A DNA stretch of 64,000 nt, from positions 1,240,001 to 1,304,000 of the forward strand of contig NZ_CP027712.1 in assembly GCF_003945765.1 (NCBI RefSeq), read 5' to 3'. This document shows, one piece after another, positions 36,025 through 46,050 of the stretch. This DNA is from Pseudomonas chlororaphis subsp. chlororaphis (lineage in GTDB: Bacteria > Pseudomonadota > Gammaproteobacteria > Pseudomonadales > Pseudomonadaceae). The translations under genes were made by a program, and so were the position numbers. The notes under the pieces are model-generated. The model was not told the DNA's origin. It did not search any database and was given only the letters and a program-made list of their open reading frames with translations. Numbering within the stretch: position 1 is the first letter of the stretch; each line of letters opens with the position of its first letter.

Positions 36025-38655
36025 ATGACCGATATTGATGCGCGCTTGCGCGAAGATGTTCACCTGCTGGGTGAGCTGTTGGGCAACACCATTCGTGAAC
36101 AGTATGGCGAGGGTTTCCTCGACAAGATCGAACAGATTCGCAAGGGTGCCAAGGCCGACCGACGCGGTTCGCTGGATGCCGAACTCAGCGCCAGCCTCAA
36201 CCAGCTCAGCGAGGAAGAGCTGCTGCCGGTGGCGCGGGCGTTCAACCAGTTCCTCAACCTGGCCAACATCGCCGAGCAGTACCAGTTGATTCACCGTCGC
36301 GAGGAGTCGCAGCCGGCACCGTTCGAGTCGCGGGTGCTGCCGGAACTGCTGGCGCGCCTGCGGGCCGAAGGCCATGGTGCCGAGGCGCTGGCCCGGCAGT
36401 TGGGACGGCTGGAGATCGAGCTGGTGCTGACCGCCCACCCCACCGAAGTCGCCCGCCGCACGCTGATCCAGAAATACGATGCCATCGCCGCGCAGTTGGC
36501 TGCCCAGGACCATCGCGACCTGACCTCGGCCGAGCGCGCGCAGATCCAGACACGCTTGCAGCGGCTGATCGCCGAGGCCTGGCACACCGAAGAAATCCGC
36601 CGGACCCGGCCGACCCCGGTGGACGAAGCCAAGTGGGGCTTCGCGGTGATCGAGCATTCGCTGTGGCAGGCCATCCCCAACTATTTACGCAAGGCCGACC
36701 AGGCCCTGCATGCGGCCACCGGCATGCATTTGCCGCTGGAGGCGGCGCCGATCCGCTTCGCTTCGTGGATGGGCGGCGACCGTGACGGCAACCCCAATGT
36801 CACCGCGGCGGTGACCCGCGAGGTGCTGTTGCTGGCGCGCTGGATGGCCGCCGACCTGTACCTGCGCGATGTCGATCAACTGGCGGCCGACCTGTCCATG
36901 CAGCAAGCCAACGCGACATTGCGGGCACTGGCCGGCGACAGCGCCGAGCCGTATCGCGCGGTGCTCAAGCAATTGCGCGAGCGCCTGCGGGCCACCCGCA
37001 ACTGGGCCCAGGCCTCGTTGAGCGGTAGCGTGCCGGCGACTGCCCAGGTGCTGCAGAACAACCGCGAGCTGCTGGACCCGCTGGAGCTCTGCTACGAGTC
37101 CCTGCACGAATGCGGCATGGGCGTGATCGCCGACGGTCCGTTGCTCGACTGCCTGCGCCGCGCGGTGACCTTCGGCCTGTTCCTGGTGCGCCTGGACGTG
37201 CGTCAGGACTCCTCGCGGCACACCGCGGCCATGACCGAAATCACCGACTACCTGGGCCTGGGCCGCTATGGCGACTGGAGCGAGAAGGAGCGCATCGATT
37301 TCCTGATGCGCGAACTGGGCAGCCGTCGTCCGCTGCTGCCCGGTTATTTCAAGCCCTCGGCCGACACCGCCGAAGTGCTGGCGACCTGCCGGGAAATCGC
37401 TGCGGCCCCGGCGGCTTCGCTGGGTTCCTATGTGATCTCCATGGCCGGCGCGGCATCCGATGTGCTCGCCGTGCAACTGCTGCTCAAGGAAGCGGGCGTG
37501 CTGCGGCCGATGCGCGTGGTGCCGCTGTTCGAAACCCTGGCCGACCTGGACAACGCCGGCCCGGTGATCGAGCAGTTGCTGCTTCTGCCAGGCTATCGTT
37601 CGCGCCTGCAGGGCCCGCAGGAAGTGATGATCGGTTATTCCGACTCGGCCAAGGATGCCGGCACTACCGCTGCCGCTTGGGCGCAGTACCGGGCCCAGGA
37701 AAAACTGGTGGATATCTGCCGCGAGCAGCAGGTCGAGCTGCTGCTGTTCCATGGTCGCGGTGGCACCGTGGGGCGTGGCGGCGGCCCGGCCCACGCGGCG
37801 ATCCTGTCGCAGCCGCCGGGTTCGGTGGCGGGGCGCTTCCGTACCACCGAGCAAGGGGAAATGATTCGTTTCAAATTCGGCCTGCCGGACATCGCCGAGC
37901 AGAACCTCAATCTCTACCTGGCGGCGGTGCTGGAAGCGACCTTGCTGCCGCCGCCCCTGCCGCAGCCGGCATGGCGCGACCTGATGGACGAACTGGCCGA
38001 CGATGGGGTGAAGGCCTATCGCGCGGTGGTGCGGGAGAACCCGCAGTTCGTCGAGTATTTCCGCCAGTCCACGCCTGAGCAGGAACTGGGGCGCCTGCCA
38101 CTGGGCAGCCGGCCGGCCAAGCGGCGTGCCGGTGGCATCGAAAGCCTGCGGGCCATCCCGTGGATTTTCGGCTGGACCCAGACCCGCCTGATGCTGCCGG
38201 CCTGGCTGGGCTGGGAAACCGCCTTGAGCAAGGCCCTGGAGCGCGGGGAGGGCGAGTTGCTGGGGCAGATGCGCGAACAGTGGCCGTTTTTCCGCACGCG
38301 CATCGACATGCTGGAGATGGTGCTGGCCAAGGCCGACGCGGATATCGCCCGTTCCTACGACGAACGATTGGTCGAACCGGCGCTGCTGCCATTGGGTGCG
38401 CATTTACGCGACTTATTGTCGCAGGCGTGTTCGGTGGTCTTGGGGCTGACCGGTCAGTCGCAGTTACTGGCACATAGCCCCGACACCCTGGAGTTCATTC
38501 GCTTGCGCAATACCTACCTGGACCCGCTGCATCTATTGCAGGCCGAACTGCTGGCCCGTTCGCGGCGCCAGGACGGCGCCCAGGACAGCCCGGTGGAACA
38601 GGCGCTGCTGGTGTCTGTGGCGGGGATTGCCGCCGGTTTGCGCAATACCGGCTAA
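36025..38655 (+). CDS. ppc: phosphoenolpyruvate carboxylase
   Basis: 876 residues, normal length. Converts PEP and bicarbonate to oxaloacetate, refilling the TCA cycle. Catalytic signatures: [14 protein letters not shown] (active His), [10 protein letters not shown] and [14 protein letters not shown]. The C-terminal NTG end is typical. The 240-bp region upstream (35785-36024) has no other gene. Confidence 0.97.
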   Translation: MTDIDARLREDVHLLGELLGNTIREQYGEGFLDKIEQIRKGAKADRRGSLDAELSASLNQLSEEELLPVARAFNQFLNLANIAEQYQLIHRREESQPAPFESRVLPELLARLRAEGHGAEALARQLGRLEIELVLTAHPTEVARRTLIQKYDAIAAQLAAQDHRDLTSAERAQIQTRLQRLIAEAWHTEEIRRTRPTPVDEAKWGFAVIEHSLWQAIPNYLRKADQALHAATGMHLPLEAAPIRFASWMGGDRDGNPNVTAAVTREVLLLARWMAADLYLRDVDQLAADLSMQQANATLRALAGDSAEPYRAVLKQLRERLRATRNWAQASLSGSVPATAQVLQNNRELLDPLELCYESLHECGMGVIADGPLLDCLRRAVTFGLFLVRLDVRQDSSRHTAAMTEITDYLGLGRYGDWSEKERIDFLMRELGSRRPLLPGYFKPSADTAEVLATCREIAAAPAASLGSYVISMAGAASDVLAVQLLLKEAGVLRPMRVVPLFETLADLDNAGPVIEQLLLLPGYRSRLQGPQEVMIGYSDSAKDAGTTAAAWAQYRAQEKLVDICREQQVELLLFHGRGGTVGRGGGPAHAAILSQPPGSVAGRFRTTEQGEMIRFKFGLPDIAEQNLNLYLAAVLEATLLPPPLPQPAWRDLMDELADDGVKAYRAVVRENPQFVEYFRQSTPEQELGRLPLGSRPAKRRAGGIESLRAIPWIFGWTQTRLMLPAWLGWETALSKALERGEGELLGQMREQWPFFRTRIDMLEMVLAKADADIARSYDERLVEPALLPLGAHLRDLLSQACSVVLGLTGQSQLLAHSPDTLEFIRLRNTYLDPLHLLQAELLARSRRQDGAQDSPVEQALLVSVAGIAAGLRNTG

Positions 38656-38845
38656 GGTAATTGCTGGGGTTTTCAGTGGCTTGGCACGCTACTTCGAGCG
38701 CTGGCCCGAGAGGGCTGGCGACCGTCGCCAGGCGACACTTTGTTATGGGGTTGCGACCAGCAATACCCTGTCGCCAGGGCATAAAGGCGGCGGGTTGCTC
38801 CGACTTTCGGCTGCTTGTGTGCGCTGTGTCGGCTGTGTATCTTGA

Positions 38846-39592
<747 letters not shown>

Positions 39593-39614
39593 TCAGTCGT
39601 ACCAGCTTGATCTT

Positions 39615-39638
39615 CAACGGCCCGCTTGCGGGCCGTTG
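39615..39638 (+). terminator. strong hairpin after adk, partial terminator
   Basis: CAACGGCCCGC TT GCGGGCCGTTG is a perfect 11-bp stem followed by CTGTTTATAAT. The T-run is poor. A TATAAT just after it (39644-39649) may be a -10 box for tsaB. Confidence 0.6.
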
Positions 39639-39678
39639 CTGTTTATAATGCGTCACTTTTTTCAACTTCCTCTGCCTT

Positions 39679-40365
39679 ATGGATACATCGATGAGCACCT
39701 TGCTGGCCCTGGACACCGCGACTGAAGCCTGCTCGGTCGCCTTGCTGCACGACGGCAAGGTGACGAGCCACTACGAGGTGATCCCGCGCCTGCATGCACA
39801 GAAGCTGCTGCCGATGATCCAGAAGCTGCTGGCCGATGCCGGCACCAGCCTGCAGGCCGTCGATGCCATTGCCTTCGGTCGCGGGCCTGGGGCCTTTACC
39901 GGTGTGCGGATCGCCATCGGCGTGGTCCAGGGCCTGGCCTTCGCCCTGGAGCGCCCGGTGCTGCCGGTGTCGAACCTGGCGGTGCTGGCGCAGCGCGCAT
40001 TGCGCGAACACGGCGCGACCCAGGTGGCCGCCGCCATCGATGCGCGAATGGATGAGGTCTACTGGGGCTGCTACCGCGAAGTGGCGGGCGAGATGCGCCT
40101 GGCAGGGGCCGAAGCGGTGCTGCCGCCGGAAGCCGCTGCGTTGCCGGCGGACGCCAGCGGCGACTGGTTCGGCGCGGGCACCGGCTGGGGCTACGCCGAG
40201 CGTATCGGGGTCAATCTCAGTGGCCAGGACGCGGGCATGCTGCCCCACTCCGAAGATTTGCTGACCCTGGCGCGCTTTGCCTGGGAACGCGGCGAGGCGA
40301 TCCCGGCGGACGAGGCGCAACCGGTGTACCTGCGGGACAAGGTGGCGACGCCAAAAGCGCGCTGA
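39679..40365 (+). CDS. tsaB: tRNA threonylcarbamoyladenosine biosynthesis protein TsaB
   Basis: 228 residues (about 224 if the second ATG at 39691 is used; neither has a strong RBS). ASKHA-fold partner of TsaD in making t6A37 of ANN-decoding tRNAs. Family marks: LLALDTATEACSVAL, GPGAFTGVRIAIGV, DARMDEVYWG. Interestingly tcdA, which further modifies t6A, is also in this window (58932-59741). Confidence 0.93.
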   Translation: MDTSMSTLLALDTATEACSVALLHDGKVTSHYEVIPRLHAQKLLPMIQKLLADAGTSLQAVDAIAFGRGPGAFTGVRIAIGVVQGLAFALERPVLPVSNLAVLAQRALREHGATQVAAAIDARMDEVYWGCYREVAGEMRLAGAEAVLPPEAAALPADASGDWFGAGTGWGYAERIGVNLSGQDAGMLPHSEDLLTLARFAWERGEAIPADEAQPVYLRDKVATPKAR

Positions 40366-40550
40366 CAGGCCGCTGCAGAGCTGTTCGCCACCACGAGCCC
40401 GCGTGGCGAGCGTGTCAATCGTCAGGTTTTCGTGCCAGTTTCCGGTGGCTTTTAAACCTTTTGCATTTTCTGTGTTCTAGTTATCACTCGGCATTTGCGT
40501 AGTCGGCGAGGTGCCGCTAAATTGCCATCATCGATATCGAGCATGTGATT

Positions 40551-40853
40551 ATGCGCATAGACGGCATTTCCTCTCAGTCCTACCCCATCAAGCGCAAGCC
40601 TCGCAAAGGCAGCGTGCTGCTGGACGACTCCCTCGAGGACGCAGATGCCGTCGAAGTCCAGCCCGAGACTTCAGCCCAGGCGCGCTCCCAGGCTTCCGCC
40701 GGGCGCACCAGCAACCTGCCCGCCCGTCCGCAGGACATGATCTTCCACCGCGCCATGAAAAGAAGCGTGGCCAATGCCCTGGCCAGTTACCTGACCACCG
40801 CCGGTTTCGTCGATTGGGATATGGAAGTGGTGGGTCTCGACCTGCACATCTGA
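40551..40853 (+). CDS. small conserved hypothetical protein
   Basis: 100 residues from ATG 40551 (a GTG two codons earlier is possible). Basic N-terminus (SYPIKRKPRKGSVLLDD), acidic and Gln/Ala/Arg-rich low-complexity middle, and a helical C-terminal part (FHRAMKRSVANALASYLTTA). Probably cytosolic. It overlaps the DUF72 gene by TGATG, suggesting coupled expression. No known function. Confidence 0.72.
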   Translation: MRIDGISSQSYPIKRKPRKGSVLLDDSLEDADAVEVQPETSAQARSQASAGRTSNLPARPQDMIFHRAMKRSVANALASYLTTAGFVDWDMEVVGLDLHI

Positions 40854-41713
40854 TGTTGCTGCCTTATTACCTCGGTTGTCCTTCCTGGAGCGAAAACGCC
40901 TGGCGTGAGTACCTGTACCCGGAAAGCGCGCGGCCGACGGATTTTCTCGGCCTGTATTGCCAGGTCTTCAATGCCGTGGAAGGCAATACCACCTTCTATG
41001 CGCGCCCCGCCGAGGCCACGGTGCAGCGCTGGGCGCAGACCATGCCCGAACATTTCCGCTTCACCGCCAAGTTTCCCGGCGACATCAGCCATGGCGGCGA
41101 CCTGCGCGAACAATTGGGCGCGGCCGAGAGCTTCCTGCAGTTGCTCAGCCCACTGGGCGAACGTGTTTCGCCGCTGTGGCTGCAACTGCCCGCAAGCTTC
41201 ACACCGCAGCGCCTGGCGGAACTGGCGGGCTTTATCGACGCCCTGGAGCGGCCGTTGGCGGTGGAAGTCCGGCATCGGGATTTCTTCGCCAAGGGCGATG
41301 CCGAGCGCATGCTCAACCGCCTGCTGCTGGATCGTGGCGTGGAGCGCATCTGCCTCGACCCGCGCGCCTTGTTCAGTTGTACTTCCAGCGAGCCGTCGGT
41401 GCTCCATGCGCAATCGAAGAAACCCAAGGTACCGCCGCGCCCGGCCGCCTTCACCCAGTTTCCCCAGGTGCGCTTTATCGGTCATCCGGAGCTCGAGGCC
41501 AACGATCCATTCCTGGTGCCCTGGATCGACAAGGTCGCCGGCTGGATCGAGGAAGGGCGAACCCCCTACATCTTCCTGCACACCGCCGATAACCGCCTGG
41601 CCGCCGAGCTGGCGCGGCGTTTCCATGCGCGCCTGATGGAGCGCCTGCCTGGATTGCCGGCCTTGCCTGAGCTATACAGAGAGCCCGCCGCGGAGCAACT
41701 CGGCTTGCTCTGA
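40853..41713 (+). CDS. DUF72 (YecE-like) TIM-barrel protein
   Basis: 286 residues from the ATG in the TGATG overlap. DUF72 marks: YLGCPSWS near the start, FNAVEGNTTFYARP, HFRFTAKFPGDISH, and VEVRHRDFF. The fold resembles a TIM barrel/endonuclease IV-like enzyme; biochemical role is unknown. Length agrees with the family (about 240-290). Confidence 0.88.
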   Translation: MLLPYYLGCPSWSENAWREYLYPESARPTDFLGLYCQVFNAVEGNTTFYARPAEATVQRWAQTMPEHFRFTAKFPGDISHGGDLREQLGAAESFLQLLSPLGERVSPLWLQLPASFTPQRLAELAGFIDALERPLAVEVRHRDFFAKGDAERMLNRLLLDRGVERICLDPRALFSCTSSEPSVLHAQSKKPKVPPRPAAFTQFPQVRFIGHPELEANDPFLVPWIDKVAGWIEEGRTPYIFLHTADNRLAAELARRFHARLMERLPGLPALPELYREPAAEQLGLL

Positions 41714-41745
41714 GCGGGATCATTTCCCTGTCCAGGAGTCCGCCA

Positions 41746-42573
41746 ATGGATGCGCAAACCCTTCGTGCCCAAACCTTCAAGGCCCTGCATGAGCGTGATC
41801 GGGCTTTCGTGATTCCCAACCCCTGGGACGCGGGCTCCGCCAAGATGCTGGCCAGCCTCGGCTTCGAGGCTCTGGCGACCACCAGCGCCGGTTTGGCTTT
41901 TTCCCTGGGGCGCCCCGACGCCGAAGGTGCCTTGTCCCTGGAGGACACCCTGGGTAACGTTCGCGCCATAGTCGGCGCCAGCAGCCTGCCGGTGGCGGTG
42001 GACCTGGAGAACGGTTTTTCCGACAGCCCCGAAGGCTGTGCCCGGACCCTGCGCCAAGCGGCCGCCTGCGGGGTGGTGGGCGGCTCCATCGAAGACGCCA
42101 CGGGCCGGGCCGATGATCCGATCTATGACTTCAAACTGGCGGTCGAGCGTATCGAGGCGTCGGTCGCCGCAGTGCGGCAATTGCCTTTTCCCTTTGTGCT
42201 CACGGCACGGGCGGAAAACCTGCTGCATGGCCGGCAGGACCTGCCGGACACCCTTCGCCGCCTGCAAGCCTATGCCGAGGCCGGCGCCGATGTGCTGTAT
42301 GCGCCTGGGTTGCGCTCGGCCGAGGAAATCATCGCCGTGGTCCGCGCGGTGGCGCCCAAACCGGTCAACGTGCTGATGTCGGGCGGCCTGAAATTGACCC
42401 TGGCGCAGTTGAGCGAGCTGGGGGTGAAGCGGATCAGCGTCGGTTCGGCCCTGGCGCGGGCCGCCTATGGCGCCTTCTATCAGGCGGCGCAGGAAATCCG
42501 CGACCACGGCAGCTTCGACTTTGCCGACCAGGCTTTGCCGTTCGGGCAGATCAATCAGTTGTTCAAGGACTGA
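41746..42573 (+). CDS. isocitrate lyase/PEP mutase superfamily enzyme
   Basis: 275 residues. N-terminal FKALHERDRAFVIPNPWDAGSA, ATTSAGLAFSLGRPD and the Mg-site DLENGF, with SIEDATG and TARAEN, are hallmarks of the small PEP mutase/2-methylisocitrate lyase-like group, which cleaves or forms C-C (or C-P) bonds next to a carboxylate. The exact reaction is unknown; oxaloacetate decarboxylase-like or petal-death-protein-like activity is possible. Follows DUF72 by 32 bp. Confidence 0.87.
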   Translation: MDAQTLRAQTFKALHERDRAFVIPNPWDAGSAKMLASLGFEALATTSAGLAFSLGRPDAEGALSLEDTLGNVRAIVGASSLPVAVDLENGFSDSPEGCARTLRQAAACGVVGGSIEDATGRADDPIYDFKLAVERIEASVAAVRQLPFPFVLTARAENLLHGRQDLPDTLRRLQAYAEAGADVLYAPGLRSAEEIIAVVRAVAPKPVNVLMSGGLKLTLAQLSELGVKRISVGSALARAAYGAFYQAAQEIRDHGSFDFADQALPFGQINQLFKD

Positions 42574-42636
42574 GCGGTCGGGTTGCCGCTGGGCGCCATT
42601 GCCGGTAGTGGATCTGTCGGTGAAACCGGCTTGAGG

Positions 42637-43257
42637 TCAGGCGGCGATCCGCAGGTTCTGCAGGATCAGCGGACGCGCCCAGCCGGTATCGAAATCGAAC
42701 TGTTTCTGTTGCTCGATGAGCTCTTGCGGCGGGAAGGGCGGGAAGGGTTTGTCCAGCAGCTCCAGTTCGAATTCGGCGATCGGCAGGTGCAACGGCCGCG
42801 GTTGCGGCGCCGGGCCCGGCTCGGGCAGGGGCTGGCCGGCATTGAGGACAATGGGGCGTACCCAGCCGCTTTCGAAGTCTTGCTGGTGTTGCTGGGCGGC
42901 GATTTCTTCCGGTGGGAACGGCGGAAACGGTTTGTCCAGCAGCTCGGTCTCGAACTCGGCGATCGGCAGGAACAACGGTTCCGGCGGGCGGATCTCGGTG
43001 TCCTGGACGTCGCAATGACGCTGGGTAACGATTTGCGCCAGCAGGTCGCTGCCGCCATGGGGTTCGGTCGGGCCGTCCACGGCCACCGGAGAATTGTCGT
43101 CAGTGACCTTCGTGCCATCGCCGCGTTGCTCGGCCAGCGCCTGGGCAAAAAAATCCTGCCACAGATGGCTGACGCCGCTCAGTGCCTGGGAATTTTTTAG
43201 GCCGTAATCGCCGTGGGGCGATATGACGCCAATGGATAGGCTTCGAATGTCTGACAT
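42637..43257 (-). CDS. uncharacterised protein with two C-terminal 46-residue repeats
   Basis: 206 residues from ATG 43257 (an upstream TTG at 43287 is possible). N-terminal half is polar (IGVISPHGDYGLKNSQALSG, HLWQDFFAQALAEQRG). The C-terminal half contains two copies (about 94-139 and 155-200) of a unit with LPIAEFE-ELLDKPFPPFPP-E, then a Gln-rich patch, then GWxRPxxL, joined by a Pro-rich linker. No signal peptide or membrane helix. I do not recognise the function. It is divergent from rsmJ. Confidence 0.8.
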   Translation of the reverse strand: MSDIRSLSIGVISPHGDYGLKNSQALSGVSHLWQDFFAQALAEQRGDGTKVTDDNSPVAVDGPTEPHGGSDLLAQIVTQRHCDVQDTEIRPPEPLFLPIAEFETELLDKPFPPFPPEEIAAQQHQQDFESGWVRPIVLNAGQPLPEPGPAPQPRPLHLPIAEFELELLDKPFPPFPPQELIEQQKQFDFDTGWARPLILQNLRIAA

Positions 43258-43306
43258 TTCTCTCGGGTCGACGCTCAGCTCTGGCAAAATGCCGGATAGT
43301 TCTTTT

Positions 43307-43325
43307 ATCGGCAGTTTTTGCCGAT
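43307..43325. promoter_or_regulatory. palindrome between the repeat-protein gene and rsmJ
   Basis: ATCGGCA GTTTT TGCCGAT in the 94-bp divergent region. It could be an operator or a 5' leader hairpin of rsmJ; there is no proof of either. Confidence 0.35.
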
Positions 43326-43351
43326 CATTAATTTTTTGAGCGTGTTTTCAG

Positions 43352-44134
43352 ATGAGTGAGCAACCAGCGGCCTGCCGTATCAAAGTCGAGGCCTTGGCCG
43401 AGGCATTCCAGCCGCAGGCCGCGCATTGGGCCGAGCGACTGGGGCTGCCATTGCAGATCGACGAGGCGGAGTTCGCCCTGCAGGTCGGCGAGCAGGGCTT
43501 GCAACTGCAGCAGCTCGGCGCCGATGCGCCAGGGCCGGTGCGGGTGGACTTTGTCGAGGGTGGCGCGGCGCACCGGCGGCTGTATGGCGGCGGTAGCGGG
43601 CAGATGATTGCCAAGGCGGTGGGGATTGCCCAGGGCGTGCGCCCGCGGATCCTGGATGCCACGGCGGGGCTGGGCAAGGATGCGTTCGTCCTGGCCAGCC
43701 TCGGCTGCGAGATGAGCCTGATCGAGCGCCAGCCCTTGATCGGCGCCTTGCTCGAAGACGGCCTGGCCCGGGCGGGAGAGGATTTCGAGGTGGCGCCGAT
43801 CGTGGCGCGCATGCACCTGCTCAAGGGCAACTCGATCGAGGTGATGCGCAATTGGGAGGGCGAGCCTCCCCAGGTGATCTACCTGGACCCGATGTTCCCG
43901 CATCGGGAAAAGACCGCGCTGGTGAAAAAGGAAATGCGCCTGTTCCGCCCACTGGTCGGGGACGACCCGGACGCCCCGGCGCTGCTGGAGGCCGCCCTGG
44001 CCCTGGCCAGCCACCGGGTGGTGGTCAAGCGCCCGCGCAAGGCGCCGTGCATCGCAGGCCCCAAGCCGAGCCATGCGCTGGATGGCAAATCCAGCCGTTA
44101 CGATATCTATCCGAAGAAGGCGCTCAAGGCCTGA
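43352..44134 (+). CDS. rsmJ: 16S rRNA m2G1516 methyltransferase RsmJ
   Basis: 260 residues. RsmJ (YhiQ) methylates N2 of G1516 in 16S rRNA. Visible: SAM-binding [20 protein letters not shown], catalytic-type [11 protein letters not shown], and the C-terminal [11 protein letters not shown] and KSSRYDIY. Length agrees with E. coli RsmJ (250). Ends before a stem-loop shared with mexL. Confidence 0.93.
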   Translation: MSEQPAACRIKVEALAEAFQPQAAHWAERLGLPLQIDEAEFALQVGEQGLQLQQLGADAPGPVRVDFVEGGAAHRRLYGGGSGQMIAKAVGIAQGVRPRILDATAGLGKDAFVLASLGCEMSLIERQPLIGALLEDGLARAGEDFEVAPIVARMHLLKGNSIEVMRNWEGEPPQVIYLDPMFPHREKTALVKKEMRLFRPLVGDDPDAPALLEAALALASHRVVVKRPRKAPCIAGPKPSHALDGKSSRYDIYPKKALKA

Positions 44135-44161
44135 TCTTTATCGGGCCTTTCGGCTGTCTAT

Positions 44162-44191
44162 AGCGAGCAGGGACCGGGCGTCCCGCTCGCT
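44162..44191. terminator. stem-loop between convergent rsmJ and mexL
   Basis: AGCGAGCAGGGAC and GTCCCGCTCGCT pair around CGGGC with one bulged A. No T-run; likely a 3'-end hairpin for one or both genes. Confidence 0.5.
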
Positions 44192-44205
44192 CCGTTGGCA
44201 CAACC

Positions 44206-44850
44206 TCAGGCCGACCCCGGCCGATACGCCCGCATGAACAACCCCACCACTTCCCGCACATGCTCCTCGGCGGCTTCGTCGCTCAGCGGCTCGCCGCAGT
44301 CGTAGAGCAGACGAAAGTTCGCCGCGCCCTTGAGCAGGCAGAAGAAGTGCTCGGCGGCATTGCGCGGTTTGTCGATGCGCAGGGCACCGCTCTGGTCAAT
44401 CCTGGTCAGCAGCCGCTCCATGCCTTGCACCATGCGCTGCGGTCCGGCCTCGAAGAAGATCTGCGAGAGCTTCGGATCCTGGCTGCCCAGGGCCATGATC
44501 AGGCGATGCAGGTTCAAGGATTCTTCGCTGTTGATCAGCAGGTGAAAGCCCCGGCCAATGTTCAGCAACACGCTTTCGATCGGCATGCCGGCCGGCAGCT
44601 CGAAAATCAGCGTCGGCAACTGCTCCTCGCATTTGGCCATCACCGCGGCGGAGAACAGGGTCTCCTTGTCGTTGAAATGGCTGTACACCGTCAGCTTGGA
44701 AACACCGGCTTCGGCGGCTACCGCGTCCATGCTGGTGTTGGCGTAGCCATTGCTCAGGAACAGCGCTTTCGCGGCTTCGAGGATGGCCTGGCGTTTTGCC
44801 AGGTCCTTGGGGCGGCCGGGGCCGTTTGAGGTGGAAAGATTGTCGGACAT
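44206..44850 (-). CDS. mexL: TetR-family repressor MexL
   Basis: 214 residues. HTH region: KRQAILEAAKALFLSNGYAN, DAVAAEAGVSKLTVYSHF; the C-terminal helical domain senses ligand. It sits divergent from the RND efflux genes exactly as P. aeruginosa mexL does from mexJK, and repression of both promoters is expected from that system. A large inverted repeat lies between the genes. Confidence 0.87.
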   Translation of the reverse strand: MSDNLSTSNGPGRPKDLAKRQAILEAAKALFLSNGYANTSMDAVAAEAGVSKLTVYSHFNDKETLFSAAVMAKCEEQLPTLIFELPAGMPIESVLLNIGRGFHLLINSEESLNLHRLIMALGSQDPKLSQIFFEAGPQRMVQGMERLLTRIDQSGALRIDKPRNAAEHFFCLLKGAANFRLLYDCGEPLSDEAAEEHVREVVGLFMRAYRPGSA

Positions 44851-44851
44851 T

Positions 44852-44918
44852 CTTCGCTTTAATACTGGACTGGTGAGTTTGCTATTAATAACATGCCCGC
44901 CAGTATAATTATTCGAAG
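44852..44918. promoter_or_regulatory. probable MexL operator, nested inverted repeat
   Basis: The 93-bp mexL-mexJ gap holds arms CTTCG-5 nt-ATACTGG (44852-44868) and CCAGTAT-7 nt-CGAAG (44900-44918), with a central TATTAATA palindrome (44883-44890) near the same axis. This symmetric layout suits TetR-family dimers controlling both genes. It is seen directly; binding is inferred. Confidence 0.65.
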
Positions 44919-44943
44919 CACCCTTAGCGAAAGGTCCCCCGCC

Positions 44944-46044
44944 ATGTTCCGCTATGCCTTACCCCTCGCGTTGCCCGTCAGCCTGGCCGTTCTGCTGTCC
45001 GCGTGCGGACATGAAGAAACGGCGCAAACCACCGTTCGCCCGGCCATAGTGGTGCAGCCAGAGCCTGCGGCGCAGGCCATGGACAGCTACCCCGGCGAGG
45101 TCCGCGCGCGTTACGAACCGGACCTGGCGTTCCGGATTGGGGGCAAGGTCAGCCGACGACTGGTCGATGAGGGGCAGCGGGTGAAAGCCGACCAGCCATT
45201 GGCCGAGCTCGATCCGCAGGACGTGCGGCTGCAACTGGAAGCCACCCGGGCCCAGGTGGCGGCGGCCGAAGCCAACCTGAACCTGGTGCGCTCCGAGCGT
45301 GACCGCTACAAGACCCTGATGGATCGGCAACTGGTTAGCCGTTCCCAGTACGACAACGCCGAGAATCTATATCGCTCCGGCCTGGCCCGGCTCAAGCAGA
45401 TCAAGGCCGAGTTCGACGTGGCCAGCAACCAGGCCGGTTACGCCGTGCTGCGCGCGCCCCAGGACGGTGTCGTGGCCCGGCGCACGGTCGAGGTCGGGCA
45501 GGTGGTCGCCGCCGGCCAGACCGTCTTTACCCTGGCTACCGACGGCGAGCGGGAAGTGCTGATCAGCCTGCCGGAGCAGGGTTTCGGCCGTTTCCGCATC
45601 GGCCAGCCGGTGTCGGTGGAGTTGTGGAGCCAGCCCGACCAGCGTTTCGCCGGGCAGATCCGCGAGCTGTCGCCGGCCGCCGACCCACGCTCCCGTACCT
45701 TCGCTGCCCGCATCGCCTTTACCGCCGGCAAGGTCCCGGCCGAACTGGGGCAGAGTGCCCGAGTGTTCATTCAGACAGCGGGCAGTGTGCCGCTGTCGGT
45801 GCCGCTGTCGGCGGTGACCGCGGAAAACGGTGCCGCCTATGTCTGGCGGGTCGACGCCAACAACATTCTGAAAAAGACCCCGGTGCGCCTTGGCGCCTTT
45901 GGCGAAAAGAGCGTGCCGGTGCTCGAAGGCCTCGGGGTCAGCGACTGGGTGGTGGCGGCGGGTGTGCATGTGCTCCATGAGGGGCAGCAGGTGCGCCCGG
46001 TGGATCGCTCCAACCGCGTGGTCAATCTGGCGGCCAAGGAGTAA
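44944..46044 (+). CDS. mexJ: RND efflux periplasmic adaptor MexJ
   Basis: 366 residues from ATG 44944 (AAAGG about 9 nt upstream), like MexJ (367). Lipoprotein signal with lipobox LLSAC (Cys20), then the membrane-fusion pattern: beta-barrel/lipoyl halves (RIGGKVSRRLVDEGQRVKADQPLAELD and VLRAPQDGVVARR) around a coiled-coil hairpin. It bridges MexK to an outer-membrane channel. No channel gene is adjacent; P. aeruginosa MexJK borrows OprM. Confidence 0.9.
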   Translation: MFRYALPLALPVSLAVLLSACGHEETAQTTVRPAIVVQPEPAAQAMDSYPGEVRARYEPDLAFRIGGKVSRRLVDEGQRVKADQPLAELDPQDVRLQLEATRAQVAAAEANLNLVRSERDRYKTLMDRQLVSRSQYDNAENLYRSGLARLKQIKAEFDVASNQAGYAVLRAPQDGVVARRTVEVGQVVAAGQTVFTLATDGEREVLISLPEQGFGRFRIGQPVSVELWSQPDQRFAGQIRELSPAADPRSRTFAARIAFTAGKVPAELGQSARVFIQTAGSVPLSVPLSAVTAENGAAYVWRVDANNILKKTPVRLGAFGEKSVPVLEGLGVSDWVVAAGVHVLHEGQQVRPVDRSNRVVNLAAKE

Positions 46045-46050
46045 TCCCCG

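Noticed and set aside
38690-38707. TTGGCAC-N5-TTCG, resembling a sigma54 promoter before adk
   Set aside because: The essential GC at -12 is absent (TTCG instead of TTGC).
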